A stretch of 64,000 nt of DNA from Hexactinellida sp. DTS-2022 (Eukaryota > Porifera > Hexactinellida), in assembly GCA_028753945.1 (NCBI GenBank), contig JAPNXP010000002.1, positions 9,300,001-9,364,000 on the forward strand, written 5' to 3'. The position numbers and the translations under genes were made by a program. The notes beneath the pieces are model-generated. The model was not told the DNA's origin. It saw only the letters and a list, made by a program, of their open reading frames with translations, and did no database searches. Of this stretch, positions 11,888 through 23,978 are shown piece after piece (positions within the stretch are counted from its first letter, which is position 1; each line of letters opens with the position of its first letter).

Positions 11888-13890
11888 AACCTTCAGACCT
11901 TTCAACTCATTGGGTGCTCCTTTCACATCTCCATAATGAATCTCAGAAACCCGTCGACCAATAAATATAGTTTTGAGCGCAAAATGCTCGCAATATCCGG
12001 TTTCCTATCCATCCATAATATATTTTATGACCCTATCTCGCACAATCTTTCCAAATGACCATATATAATAGGCATAAGATGTGCCCATATTTGATGATTT
12101 ACCAAATTTATTTCTTGAGAACTATAAACTATAGAGCTTAGCACTAAATTTCCCATTACATCCATGTAATATTGCAAACCCATTAGATTCACAATTAAAC
12201 CATTTTCCAAAAGATTGCTGTCGTATACTATATTCACCGGAATACGCTCATTGTAGTGTGAAAAGTAAATTAAAAATTTATTTAATTTTGGTTCAACCAT
12301 GGCAAATTTGGTCCAAATTGTTTGAAACCAAGTCTAAACTAATGAAGACATATGTAATTGGGGGCGACTTTTCAAACTAACCTCTAGCATACAAACTTTA
12401 TGAGTTATAGCCCTTTGAAGTCACATTTTGACTGCCAATTTCTGCATTATTCGACGTTTTATGTAAATATGCGGCCCAATACGAACTTCAAAGATATATA
12501 ATTCTGAAAGTATTCCGGTGAATATATACGACAGCATTCTTTTGGAAAATGGTTTAATTGTGAATCTAATGGGTTTGCAATATTACATGGATGTGATGGG
12601 AAATTTAGTGCTAAGCTCTATAGTTTATAGTTCTCAAGAAATAAATTTGGTAAATCATCAAAAATGGGAACATCTTATGCCCATATATTGATATTTGGAA
12701 AGATTGTGCGAGTTAGGGTCATAAAATGTATTATGGATGGATAGGAAACCGTTTATTGCGAGCATTTTATACTCAAAACAGTATTTATTGGCCGACGGGT
12801 TTAGGGATGCACCGGATCCTGAATTATCGGATCCGGCCGGAACCGGATCTTACCGGATCCGGATCCGCTTGAAAAGAAAATACAGTTATATTAAGTTTGT
12901 AGTAATTGATATATGGTAAAGTAAAACTTCGTTAGTATGAAGACATTAAAATTGTCTCAATCTTTCAATCAGAGATATTTAATTAATTTATGTCTCCTAT
13001 TACTTCATGAAAATTATAATAAATTTGAATTGGCGTGGAGTATGTCACTATTGAATAGTTTTTGTAAGTAATTAGAGGTTACTTGGATTAATAGAATCAA
13101 TTAAATAGTTGATACACATACAGATTCGGATCCGGTGGATACGGTAACCTCATCTCGGATCCGGCCGGATCCCGGATCCTCAACAAATGGGGAAATCCGG
13201 CCGGATCCGGAACCGGATCCAGGATCCGGTGCACATCTAGACGGGTTTCTAAGATTCAATATGGAGATGTGAAAGGAGCACCCAATGAGTTGAAAGGTCT
13301 GAAGGTTTAAAATGTTAAAGCGTTCACAATTTTTATCCAAATTCTTTGAAAACCAAGTGTAAACTATTGAATATATATTCAATTTGGGAATGCCCCTTGA
13401 TCTAAACTTTACAATGCAAACTTTCAGAGTTACTGCCCTTTGAAGTCAGACTATGCACCTTGACAAATCTGACTTCAAATTACACTAACTCCGAAGAAAA
13501 TTTTTGGAATGTTGAAAATTTTGCTGTACAAACTAAGTAGATATGCAAATATAATTTAGTTTGAATAACAACGAAATTGAAAACAAATAATGGCAGTGCG
13601 TGCCAACAAAATTTGTATTCCATTTGAAAATTGTCCGTTCATCATGTCCTACACAGTACTCGAACCTATAATGGTCGCTAAAGCAAAAGTATAGGTCAGA
13701 TTTACCTGAAATCTTCAATGTAGGTATAATCTATTCTGTCTATCCAAAAACAATCGCATTTCACTCTATTTGACGAGAATTGTGGGGTCGAAAATCATAA
13801 TACTCTGAATTTTCCATTTAATAGATATTTCCCAATTTCACATAGCCCTAGTGAGTTCAATTGTGCTCAGAATTAAATGTGTAATGAAAG
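11888..13890 (-). mobile_element. Family E relative with a long inverted repeat, copy E2
   Basis: The right two-thirds matches E1 in reverse orientation: 13540-13800 corresponds to 8070-8320 and 13310-13500 to 8330-8540. A large inverted repeat is present, left arm about 11888-12225 and right arm about 12525-13308, marked by AACTCATTGGGTGCTCCTTTCAC and its complement. The right arm is interrupted by a hAT MITE at 12802-13239. The GGCC... terminus and TTAA are not recognisable, so the ends have decayed. Confidence 0.6.
12802..13239. mobile_element. hAT MITE with CCGGATCC arrays, TSD GACGGGTT
   Basis: Termini TAGGGATGCACCGGATCC and GGATCCGGTGCACATCTA are inverted and typical of one hAT group. 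Flanks 12794-12801 and 13240-13247 are both GACGGGTT. Both subterminal regions are packed with CCGGATCC/GGATCCGG units, giving dense short palindromes around an AT-rich centre. The surrounding inverted-repeat arm shows the uninterrupted counterpart (AAACCCGTCGACC near 11951). Non-coding. Confidence 0.9.
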
Positions 13891-14168
13891 TTTAGAATAT
13901 TATACCGAACAGTTCCTAATTTGGTATAATTAATTATACCTAATTATACCATCGGTATACCACGTACCGTGAATGTAGCACATACAAAGTTCAATATCTT
14001 CAATACAAGATTGTATAACAAGAGTATATTTTCTGCATTAATAGATGAGCATGGCAATAAACGGACAATATAGGAGTAACAGGACAATTAATTATGAAGA
14101 CTTTACCATATTAGCAAATACTGTTTTGGTTGGATCATCAAGATTTAGATTAAAACCAACTAGTTTTC
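13891..14168 (-). pseudogene. Possible decayed continuation of P-element-like transposase
   Basis: Minus-strand translation in shifting frames gives short pieces (FANMVKS, IVRLLPCSS) resembling the region that follows the conserved core of P-element/THAP9-type transposases. It directly follows the open fragment at 14169-14552. Very weak on its own. Confidence 0.3.
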
Positions 14169-14552
14169 TTAAGATATGTCCGATTTGAAATGTATTTCAT
14201 TCATTTGGATAATGACATGCTTTTGTAGAAAATATTTAGTCGCTTGTTTAAGAAAAGAGAAGTATTCATTTTCGAGTCCAAAAAAGTGACATCGCTTTTC
14301 TAATGTATGGAAGTGTGGAAGAGATAAACAAGGTATACTCTGGAGATACTTGTAGAAAGCTGGCGGAATCAGATGTGTTTTAAGTGCCAAAATTTGAGTG
14401 ATCAAATTATATCTGCGCCTGTTCAAGGAATGAGGGTATTTTCTAGCTGATAAAGAATGAATTGAAGTCCAGAAAGCTCTGAACAATCGAAAATCATGAG
14501 AACCAGAAGTATGAACCTTTTTAATTGCTGGTTGTATTTGTTCCATTGCCAT
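14169..14552 (-). pseudogene. P-element/THAP9-like transposase fragment
   Basis: A 127-residue frame has the pattern RRRYNLITQILALKTHLIPP, then AFYKYLQS with LSLPHFHTL, then KHVIIQMNEIHFKSDIS. This resembles the start of the RNase H-like region of P-element-family transposases, where a conserved segment of the type ILQMDEIH followed by K-x-GG appears. The usual protein is several hundred residues longer. The THAP zinc finger and the rest of the catalytic domain are absent, and the reading frame ends just after the DEIH-like motif (here NEIH). No terminal inverted repeats were found. Assignment is from motif memory and is moderate. Confidence 0.5.
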
Positions 14553-14689
14553 AGAAATAAGGGTAGCGTATGTACATTCGGTTTTTGAGGAGCTAAGCTG
14601 GTGTAAAATTCTTAATTTTCAGTCAAAATTTTCTCAAGAAGCCAAGCATCACTTATTGCGCATGTAGAGAGAGGGATAACATGGGATAC

Positions 14690-14826
14690 ATACTTTTCGT
14701 GAGAGGACTTTTCGCTACAAGACATTTCGTGACGGACAATTCGTGACAAGAAATTTCGTGACATGGACTTTTCGCGACAGGACATTTCCTGACACGGACC
14801 TTTCGTGACTGGACATTTCATGTCAA
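14690..14826. repeat. Minisatellite, unit about TTTCGTGACAGGACA
   Basis: Seven to eight imperfect units of 15-19 bp built on TTTCGTGACAGGACA. The open frame that spans it is a by-product of the repeat. Confidence 0.75.
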
Positions 14827-14830
14827 TTAA

Positions 14831-15557
14831 TTAAGGATAATTTACCCCACGCTAATGAAAGTTCTTGTATTAATCTGTAATTGAGAGAAATAGATACCTA
14901 TACGATACAAAGCAATAAAACAAAAAGAAAATGTCCCTATCTATTATACTTTTTATTTTTTGTCAGTTTCAAAATTTGGCTAATACAAATCTCCCATAGG
15001 GCGAATTCCAAAAGTGTTGGTCGATATTATGGGGTAATTTGGCAATGCGGCCATCAATGTTTGTTATTAGAATCAATATTTAAAGATTATAAGCGTGCGG
15101 AGTTGGTAGACGGTTTACATTTTTGGATTATGACTTGGAATTATTTTTTTCAAACATTTTCTCAAATTTCTCATAAAATGATGACCTTTTTATCCATTTT
15201 TTGGTTTCAAAAGGTCGCAATATTTTTTATATACATTTTATCAAAATTCTAAACCACTCACCAACCGCCCATAACGATGATCTCTATGTTAGACACACAA
15301 AATATGTCTTTAGGTAATATTGATCTTGCAATCCCCACAGTTATCTGGTTGAGTCTGAACAAATCCCCCTATGGGACTTTTGTATTACAATAAAACTGCA
15401 TTCCCCATAAATTAAAATTTATAAAATATAATCAGATTTCGTTTTCAGTTTCGATATAGCTATAGTGTCTTCTATCATATATGTGAGAATCAAACACCTA
15501 ACTTCAAAACGAAATCTATGTGTTTTTTTGCATGAATCTGCCGTAATTTAACCTTAA
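14831..15557 (+). mobile_element. TTAA-MITE family A, copy A2
   Basis: TTAA at 14831-14834 and 15554-15557 flank a 719-bp element with ends GGATAATTTACCCCACG and CCGTAATTTAACC. It is almost identical to A4 (37150-37869): I count about five differences, two of them in the left terminal repeat. No coding capacity; the long frame inside is shared noise. Confidence 0.88.
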
Positions 15558-15742
15558 GGCTAATCAATATCAGAAACCAAAATAAATATTTATGATCCAA
15601 AATACACTCATTTTCGAGTTTATTGCATTAACATAAATTATATAATTTCAATAAACCCGTATGAAAAGCTATTTTGGTAATTGATCAGTATTTGTATCGG
15701 CCTAAATCAGACAAGTTTTGTTATAAATTTGTTAACTCATAG

Positions 15743-16643
15743 TTAGGGAATTTTAACTCTAAACCTTGAAAAAAATTGTTACCAAACAATTTCCAAACTA
15801 GAGTCTTCTTCTGGACCCAAATAAACATAGATAAAAAGTTGCAAGCCCAACCCGTGAGGATAATTTTTTACACGGGTTGCAGTTTCTGATTTCCATAGTA
15901 AATCGCCGACATTTCTGGAGCTAACTTTTTCAAATCAGCTCCAATCAACTTATTTTCGCCATATTGGTACTCTGCGTTAAATTTCCAGCAATTTGATATA
16001 TAACATGTCCATTTTTGGAAGAATTTTTGCATAGCAACGCTGGAATGTCTTAGGAATCTGTAAAATTCCATTATCAAATTGTTTTCCCACTTAATCAAGT
16101 GACCCCTCATTCGACTCCATTCAGCTACCTGAATAAAATTATGCTCATACCGACACTCTAAAACGTGATTTTATAAATTATTCGAGATTTACAGTTAATC
16201 TCGAAAATCTTGAATAATTTTATAAAATCACGTTTTAGAGTGTTGGCATGTTTTACTCAGGTAGCTGAATGGAGTCGAATGAGGGAACACTTGATTAAGT
16301 GGGAACAAAATTTGATAATGGAATTTTTACACATTACTAAGACATTCCAGCGTTGCTATGGAAATATTCTTCCAAATATGGACATGTTATATATCAAATT
16401 GCTGGAAATTTATCGCAGAGTACTAATATGGCGATAATAAGTTGATTGGAGCTGATTTGAGAAATTTTTCTCCAGAAATGTCTGCGATTTACTATTGAAA
16501 ATCAGAAACTGCAACCCGTGTAAAAGATTTCCTCACGGGTTTGGGCTTGCAACTTTTTCCAAGTTTATTTGGGTCCAGAAGAAGACTCTAGTTTAGAAAT
16601 TGTTTGGTAACAATTATTTTCAAGGTTTAATATAAAATTCATT
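15743..16643. mobile_element. Foldback element I, arms about 430 bp
   Basis: Left arm about 15757-16187 and right arm about 16195-16628 are reverse complements with scattered changes, meeting at GAGATT-TACAGTT-AATCTC. The outer edges are TAAACCTTG and CAAGGTTTA. A related fragment is at 512-665. No clear target duplication. Non-coding. Confidence 0.75.
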
Positions 16644-16649
16644 GATTTT

Positions 16650-17230
16650 GAGTTATGGGGCATTTTAGGAAATATCCATTTCCATGGCAACCGAGGAATG
16701 TATCAACACTCCATTTATAATTTCGAAATATTTTATTCTACTTCTTCTGGGTATAACCATGTTCCAATTTTGAGCATTTATAACGCGTTTGACTATGTTA
16801 AAAGTATGCTAGAAAAACAAGATAATTCGCAACCAAAATAACCATAACGTCATCAGATGATGACATATCACAATTCTGGAGGGTGCTATGTATACCTGGA
16901 TACCATATTCCTATATAGTATAATACACTTTTCAGCTCTATCATTGCTAATTATTCGAATAAAGATCAATTCTCCATTTTGAAAATTAGAAACTGGCCTC
17001 TTACTTTTATGGCCTTCTCGGCGACATATATAGCCGTACATTAAGTAGGCCATGATCCATACTAGTCAATGGCATTTCTAGCATTTTTCTTTGTAAAGGC
17101 AAAGTTCTAATTTAGTGCCAATTTAACTCTACTCTATTATTACAATTTTTCCCCCCACACAGAATTATTGATTTCTATTATATTCTTTTTTTCTATAGAT
17201 TTTCAAATAATCTCTCGATTTTATCAGAAA
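16650..17230. other. Unassigned AT-rich stretch
   Basis: No gene or recognised repeat. Confidence 0.35.
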
Positions 17231-17765
17231 TTTGGTATTATATAATTATTAACTCTATAACTTTGTATTAAAGTATAAAATCGACGCGGCTGGAAAAAAC
17301 ATACTACTGATAAGGATCATTTTTGAGAGATAGTTTTTTTCTCTCCGACTTATAGTTGTGAGATATGAGAGCCATACAAAGGTCACTCTCCTGAAATATA
17401 CCGGAATTTTCTCTAGTACAAAATAACGGCGATTTTGACCTTTTGTGACTTCAAAAAGGTCAAAGAAATGTCCGAATCAAATTTTTCTTTCGGAATTGGA
17501 TAGATAGTATATCAAAGTATAGTTGGGAGTGCTGAAACAATAATCCATTATTTTTCAGGATTCTCCAATAATTGAGCATCCTATCCCCTAATTTTCACAA
17601 TTTCCTTTTCTTTGACCTTTAGTGAAGTCAAAAAGGTCAAAATAGAACAAATTTCTAATTTTCTTTCAGAATCGGAAACCTTGCATGTCAAAGTATATTT
17701 GGAAATTCTAATACACGAAATATGGTATTTAGTTATATTTGAATAAATGTGCCATTGTATCTCCT
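17231..17765 (+). repeat. Dispersed repeat G, copy 1
   Basis: Homologous to 34870-35410 on the same strand. Both begin with ATTATATAATTATTAACTCT and share GGCGATTTTGACCTTT and CATTGTATCTCCT. Repeated TTTTTGACCTTT-type segments occur inside each. No coding capacity. Confidence 0.65.
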
Positions 17766-18640
17766 ACTGTATGCTGCCAACTGATACACGTTGTCACAGG
17801 AAGAAAACAGGTCGATCAAATAAATCAAATATCAAGAAAATTCGGATTTAGACATTATTTTGTACTCTCTACCGATTTAATTCAAAAAATCAAAATTTTC
17901 AGAATTGTTGTGATGACGTAGCATAAAAGTGAACTGCTCCACTTGGCTGCCACTTGTTTTTGTAAATTCTAAATGCTATAATTTCACCTAAGTTGTATAA
18001 TACGTCTTTTATTGGTTACGTATTACGTATAATACGTATAATGTAATACGTATTATACGTATACATTACTTAAAATTTCGAGCTCAAGGAATTTGCTTCG
18101 AACAACTTTCGGTTTAATCGTTATTCTTGTATTTTAATCGACTCGTAGTATAGTTTGTATAGTATAAATATGATTATTTGCTAGATGTTGTATCTACAAC
18201 AAGAAATAGAAATATTATATTGGATCTACTACGAAAAGATCCCTAGTTGATCACAGATTTAACGTATAATACGTACTGGTGGATAGCGTATTACGTATAA
18301 TACGTGTTATACGTATTATACGCAATACGCGTATTAAACAACTTAGAATTTCACCATAGAAATACCCGAAAGAAGATATTATACTGAATAATATCTATTT
18401 AGTATATTTGGTTTGACTAAAACAGAGTTGTGATAGATATAACTCAAATGTATGTACTTTTTCGTACTCCACGGTACATCAAAAAAAATCTGTCGGTTTT
18501 TTTAAAATGATGTAAATTCGTTTAGTGAATCGGATTTGATCAATTTTTGAGATCTGATACTTATAAGATATTAGTCATTGTTCAATTTAAGAAACAAAGG
18601 ATTACTTGCATGTTAACCGCGTTATATCAATTTAAGTGTA
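17766..18640 (+). repeat. Dispersed repeat F, copy 2, interrupted by a hAT MITE
   Basis: Same family as 3440-4210. It directly follows repeat G. The hAT MITE at 17988-18346 splits it at AATTTCAC; copy 1 shows the uninterrupted counterpart (AAAACTTCACCGTGG near 3727). Confidence 0.65.
17988..18346. mobile_element. hAT MITE with ACGTATTATACGT palindromes, TSD AATTTCAC
   Basis: Termini CTAAGTTGTATAATACG and CGTATTAAACAACTTAG are inverted with one mismatch. Flanks 17980-17987 and 18347-18354 are both AATTTCAC. Subterminal regions on both sides consist of overlapping TACGTATTATACGTAT-type palindromes, which may be transposase binding sites. 359 bp, non-coding. Confidence 0.9.
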
Positions 18641-18699
18641 TATTTATTTAATTTGAAGAAGAGTATTAGTTTTTAGTTTGTATGTTTTTTGTTAATTCA

Positions 18700-18996
18700 C
18701 AAGATTAAATAAGGCCTCCCGTCACCTGCAATTCAAACCCAAAATTTATATTGTTATATGAATACCTTCTAGTAACTAGTCTATTATATCATCTTTTATT
18801 CAAATCAAAGTTTGTCTCTCTAACTCATATTCCTACCAAGTTACAGCCAAATATGTGAATCTGGAACTAAATGACATGCTATTATTATAAAAAATATTAA
18901 TTGAAAATTGATCTATACTGATTATACAAAGGCCCCCAGAGAATTGGGTAGTTATCATTGCTATGTTAATGCATATTAACGCTAGTAACCTCAAGG
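18700..18996. repeat. Fragment related to foldback D
   Basis: 18790-18960 aligns with one arm of the foldback at 42443-43148 (AAAGTTTGTCTCTCTAACTC, TATGTGAATCTGGAACTAAATGACA, TTAATTGAAAATTGAT). It is diverged and single-armed. Confidence 0.5.
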
Positions 18997-19679
18997 TTAA
19001 GGTTGCAGTATACTAATATTTTTCCAATTTCGGGTACTTTGCCACTTATAGGTTTTATTTCATTTCTGGATAGAACAGCCTATGCCGCATCTCTATTCCA
19101 AACTTTGTAGAAAAATATTGAGAACTTTTAATAATACCGACTTTTTTGTGACCTCCACCTAAGCCACTCCTGTAGGGGCTCATTTTTTTCTGACCCCGCC
19201 ATCACATCCGCAACTATTGTCAATTTGGGAAACACATTTTCCCTCATATACAACCTAGAAACAAAATCTCAACGGTTTTGGACAGCTCTCAATCAGTTCT
19301 ATCTTGTCAATACAGATATTTCATTTGTGACTTTTCTTTCTAATTATATTATATTTCCTAATGATAAAAAAAGTGATGTCGACTGTTATTGATGAAAATT
19401 GGACTCATAAGTAATCAAAAGAAGTTGTATATTCACATAATATATTAGAAGATTCTCTATGTAATAAAACAGGAAACAAGTCTTAATCATTAAGAGGAAA
19501 AAAATGGTTGAGCCCAAAAAGTGTGTTTTTATAAAATTTAAAATTTACTCAATGTCACCAAGGTCGAATATTATTGCATCTTTGGAAAGATCTCGCAGCA
19601 GGGAATCTAAAACATAAAAGATCTTTCAAATCTGCAAAAAACTTTAGAAAAAGTGCTTAAAAGTATACTGCAACATTAA
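18997..19679 (-). mobile_element. TTAA-flanked element family C, copy C2
   Basis: TTAA at 18997-19000 and 19676-19679 flank termini GGTTGCAGTATAC and GTATACTGCAAC(A). It is the reverse complement of C1 at 27670-28350, with few differences and nearly the same length (675 against 681 bp). Non-coding. Confidence 0.85.
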
Positions 19680-19865
19680 GTACAGAGAGCCTCTGAACAA
19701 CGGAGACTTTGGGACCAGAACCGTTGTCCGTTATTTAGAGGTTGTCCGCTATTTAGAGGTTGCTTTTATATCAGACATATGCTAAATAAATATATCGTGC
19801 CACGAGGGTTGTCCGTTATTTAGAGGTTGTCCGCTATTTGGAGAGAGCGCTATGGGAGGCTCCAC
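19680..19865. repeat. Tigger-like fragment with GGTTGTCCG...TTTAGA units
   Basis: Starts TACAGAGAGCCTCTGAACAACGG. The motif GGTTGTCCGTTATTTAGA and its variant GGTTGTCCGCTATTTAGA occurs four times in two pairs, as in the subterminal repeats of some Tigger elements. A matching right end is not clear. Confidence 0.45.
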
Positions 19866-20489
19866 TAAATAATAAAATTACAAAATTAATATTGTGTAGA
19901 ATACTTACTACGAAATGCAGTATTTTGTTTGTATGTCTAGCGCACTCATTATCTGTGAAACTATTATAAAGATCTGGTGTCCATTCCATTACTGTCTCAA
20001 TTATGTCTCTCTTCTACAGATATACAGATTCAATGTATATAAGTTGTGTTTACTATTCGAAAATTTACTAATTTATACTCGTTTAGAGTTACAATTTTAT
20101 CTTCTTTTTCACCATTCAAAAACTGAAATAAATAGGTTTTGGGAGTATAGATGTGTTGTTTGTTTAAGCTTCTCTACAATTTCTCATGTAATGGAGTCGC
20201 GAAGGTTCCTTGAAGAATATTCTGCTTTAGAATTTCCTAGAAAATCAAAAAAATGATGAAGTAATCATTATTGCCTGGAAGTTATGAGATATCTGAAGTT
20301 GACCTCAATTTGAGAAGTAAATTATAAAAAAACAATGACTTCTCAACAATAATTCAGGAATGTAAAGAATGGAATCCCTACTTTGAAAGTAGTTAGATGT
20401 GTAAATATTGATACTGGTGTAAATCCATAGAGATTCAGGCAAATCTAAAATTGAATATTTTCAATGAAATTGACACTAGTTAGATAGAT
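19866..20489. other. Unassigned stretch
   Basis: The 113-codon plus-strand frame at 19915-20256 has no recognisable motif and AT-driven composition. I do not call a gene. Confidence 0.35.
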
Positions 20490-21860
20490 AGATTTAATCA
20501 ATAGTACCAGGCTGTGTCGACACCTATGCTCGAATCGAGGTTTACTTCCTTCTTAGTGTTTCTTACAAAATAAGGACGTGTGATATGGATTGGAATTTTC
20601 GTGTCTTTTTTGGCTCCTAATTCTGTATGAGAAATAGTAACATGACTATCTGTTACTTTCGACACCGTGTAAGTCCCAATATATTTTGATTGCTTCTTCT
20701 TTTTGGGTAAGTGTTTTAGCTTTGGCATTTAGTGTATATGATCTTATCATTCATCTTCAGAGAGGCACTACAGTCATAACGATAATAAAATGTGAGTAAG
20801 ACAACATTGTTGAATCTATAAAGCTCAACTAACCGTCCTGCGTTGACCTTCTTATCATACTGCATCTTCTGTTTGATTTGCTCAATGTTGATACTATCCA
20901 TTGCTGATTTCTGTGTAGAAGTACGAGATTCATCAATACTAGTAACTTATTCTTGGGATTGTCAAGTGGAGGAGAAAAGATGTCTACTATTTCTTCAATA
21001 TCATCGAGTGGAGGAATGACTTCCCTCATAATATTATCGTCTCCTGAAAGATTTTCTTCAGTGTTGCACTGCAGGTTGTTAGTGACGACAGAAGAACTTG
21101 ATGCCTGGACTCTCTTCCCCACATAACCTTGAATGGAGTTTATTCATGGGACCTTTTAAAGGTAGAATTCATTATTATTGCAGCAGCTTTTAGAAGATTT
21201 GTCCTATGATCCCCAGGCTGGTTGTGCATTTTGTTCAGTTTATTAAAATAGAACTTTCATAGATCATGCATTAGAAATGTTGTTATCATTTACTAGTTAA
21301 ACTAATAACACTACCTTTTGAGAATCTTATTATGTGCTTCGACTAAACCAATTGCCATTGGATGGTATGCACGAGTGCTACGATTTTCAACTCCTAATTT
21401 CCGATGAAATTCCTGAAATATCTATGAATAATACATGCTAAATTACTAATGAATGAGTAATAATATTATTAAAAAGAAATATTTAACAGTATGTCACTTA
21501 AAATATTTGATTAGAATGTAGAAAAATGATTAATCAACTCACAATACTTGTAAACTCCTTCCTTGGTCGTGTTGAAAAATATCGGGTAATCTCATATCGC
21601 CGTTGATATCCTTAATATTTTGGATTACTTCTTCTGATGTCTTCGACTTGAGAGCGCGCACTGCATTGTATTTGCTCAGATAACAAACAGTGACTAAAAT
21701 TTGTATATATCCATGTTACTCACAGCGAAATCACATATAAAGTACGTCCCAATATGTTTCCACGTTTTAGATGGAGGTGGGATTGGTTGGAACTTCTTTT
21801 GCGGTTGTGGTGCAACGCCGCTGTCATTTGACATGTATGGCATGTCTTAACCTTTAGTAA
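20490..21860 (-). mobile_element. Fossil of an integrase-bearing retroelement (LTR-type or kin)
   Basis: Minus-strand translation gives parts of a retroviral-type (rve) integrase in the expected order: core-domain pieces including KTWKHIGT and AYHPMAIGLVEAHN, then a basic C-terminal segment with KYIGTYTVSKVTDSHVTI. The piece is broken, with multiple breaks. I see no reverse transcriptase, gag or LTR in the flanks. It could be a Ty3-like element; related integrases also occur in Polintons and Ginger transposons, so the family is not settled. It looks old and partial. Confidence 0.65.
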
Positions 21861-23010
21861 CAAGAAAGTCATTATAATATGGCATTTTTTAATAATTTCT
21901 ATTAGTTACAGCATCGATATCTAATTACAACATTATATAAAATTCGTAAATGGTTAATTGAAGTTAATGCATATTAAGTTAGTACTAACTATATAGTTAC
22001 TACACAGTGGGCAAATAGGTGGAAGTAGAGCATTTTTTTGACAAACTCAGATCTCATTTATATTGTAATAATTGAATTCCTCGTACTCTAAAACCTAGGT
22101 AACCAAATTTGGGAAGTAAATAACATCAAATATTTCAGTTATGCTGTCCTGATGGAATGTCATTTATTGGATCCAAAAATATCTTTTTATTATTTTAGTT
22201 ATTTACAGGATATAATTGTAAATATTTCATTCAAAACTAGTGCTGGAAAGTACAACTCAGTTTTCAAATACGTATAGGCTTATACTATATAATCTATTTC
22301 AATTCTAGAATCGATATTTATAGATTTAAACGAAATCTGTATCACTGGAATTAACTGTGTTCGGACGAATCTAATTTGTTGATATAGTGCTGAAATATAT
22401 CGTGGACATTCGTGGGCAAATGTTATTAAGTTTTTAAAATGAAGCTAGCCACAAAAGCATGAATTTAAGATATTTTTCAGGGTCGCGAAATTACGCGACG
22501 TGGGTCACCTAATGACTTTCAAACAAAATATATTAGGATTTTAACTATTTTTGAAAAATTATATCAGGTTCAAGAATTATAATCATTGATCATGGTTGAA
22601 CAACAAATTTTTATTAACAAACCTTAAATATAATTTATGAGTGAATTATCATTAACTGTCTAGAACTACGCTTAGGAGACTACATATATAATTTTTGATG
22701 ATGCCATTCAGTTTACAGCTACCGATAACCTATATGTCAATAATACTTCATTAGAGTCTATCTAGCATAGTTTTCCTACTTCCACTTACACCCTTGAATA
22801 TGCCCACTGTGTACTAGTTAGGGGCAATCAATTTCGTTTTTTGATATAGTGTTTACTTTTCACACTACTATAGTGACTATTCGGAATTTTCTAGAATTAT
22901 TGAAAATTCCAGAAATACTGACTCGTCACTCGAGTAATTGTGAAATCTAAACATTATAACATAAATCGAACTTCATCGCCCCTAACTAGATAGTTAGTAC
23001 TTCCTTAATA
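21861..23010. repeat. Degenerate foldback D relative with nested mariner-like MITE
   Basis: Outside 22003-22811 the sequence resembles foldback D: TTAGTACTAACTATATAG on the left, then GTTTACTTTTCACACTAC, a CGGAATTTTC segment near the centre, and a diverged return arm ending in TAGTTAGTACTTCC near 23000. Confidence 0.5.
22003..22811. mobile_element. Tc1/mariner-like MITE, TA target
   Basis: Ends CACAGTGGGCAAATAGGTGG and CCCTTGAATATGCCCACTGTG are inverted and flanked by TA (22001-22002, 22812-22813). CACAGTGGGCAAA-type ends are typical of Tc1/mariner. The TGGAAGTAG segment just inside also pairs with CTACTTCCA. 809 bp, no transposase. Confidence 0.7.
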
Positions 23011-23978
23011 CCTTAATTCAAACATCCCATACATCCATGATAAAACAAGATAAATCATCCTAGCTTTCCTTAATAAGGGTGTTCCTTATAGGGAAAAATC
23101 GGAAATTTCGCTCCAAAAGACAACATAGCCTACTTTTTTGTTGTTTTCACCAAACACTCCCGAAGGACCATAACTAACGTTTGTATATGGTTTTGAGCCA
23201 CGTCCACGCGTATTTTCAGAGTTATGAGCTATTTTGTACAGCGGATCAATGGTTTCTCCACTTTGAACTATTATCAGTACTGTATTCCTCAACAATGGTC
23301 AGATTGGTGGTATCATTACTCTATCCTAGCAATTATTGACGAAAATATTCAACAATTGATCAAAGAAAACTCGCAAAAAGTTAAAATCTAAACATTTATG
23401 GTCAATGATCTCATTCGAGGGTAAGTTTTCTTGTCCATTTTCTTTCTCAGAAACCCGAGCAGCTAGAATAAACTGTTACATCACAAAATGCTCCCAATAC
23501 CCGACTTCCTATACGTTTATAATACATTTTGACCCTAACACCCTCCGTTTTCAAAATGATCCCTATATGGGCATGTAATGTGTCCAATTTTGATGACACA
23601 GCAAAATTTATATCAACGAAAGTATAAACTATAGAGCTTAGATCTAACCATTTATTCACATCAATATCCCACTACAAACTCATTGGAAGTACAAATGAGA
23701 CTCGTACCAAATGGTCACTCTTCTGTAAATTTACATACCCATATATGGTGGTGTCATTTCAGAAATGAAACCATGAACTATGTAATTAAATAATAAGCTA
23801 GAGCTTAATTCCAACTTCCTAGTAACATCAATAATCCATTATAAGTTATATGGTATAGTTATCGAATACTACTTCGAAAATTTAATCGTGTGGGATTCTT
23901 TACGGCCTTTTTGTCAATATAATATAAATGCCGTTGTTTGGGGGCTAGTGTCACGGAGTTTGACGAAATCAAGATAGG
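23011..23978. other. Unassigned stretch containing a family E fragment
   Basis: 23450-23700 aligns with family E (AAATGCTCCCAATACCCG, ATAAACTATAGAGCTTAG). Elsewhere nothing recognised. Confidence 0.45.

Noticed and set aside
14690-14826. CRISPR-like array
   Set aside because: Units are contiguous and imperfect without unique spacers, and the window is eukaryotic. It is a minisatellite.
14881-15252. Open frames of 60-123 codons that recur in the family A MITEs (14881, 24223, 24411, 37196, 49370, 49558)
   Set aside because: They recur only because the MITE copies are nearly identical, lie on either strand, and show no domain or coding composition. Non-autonomous MITEs do not encode proteins.
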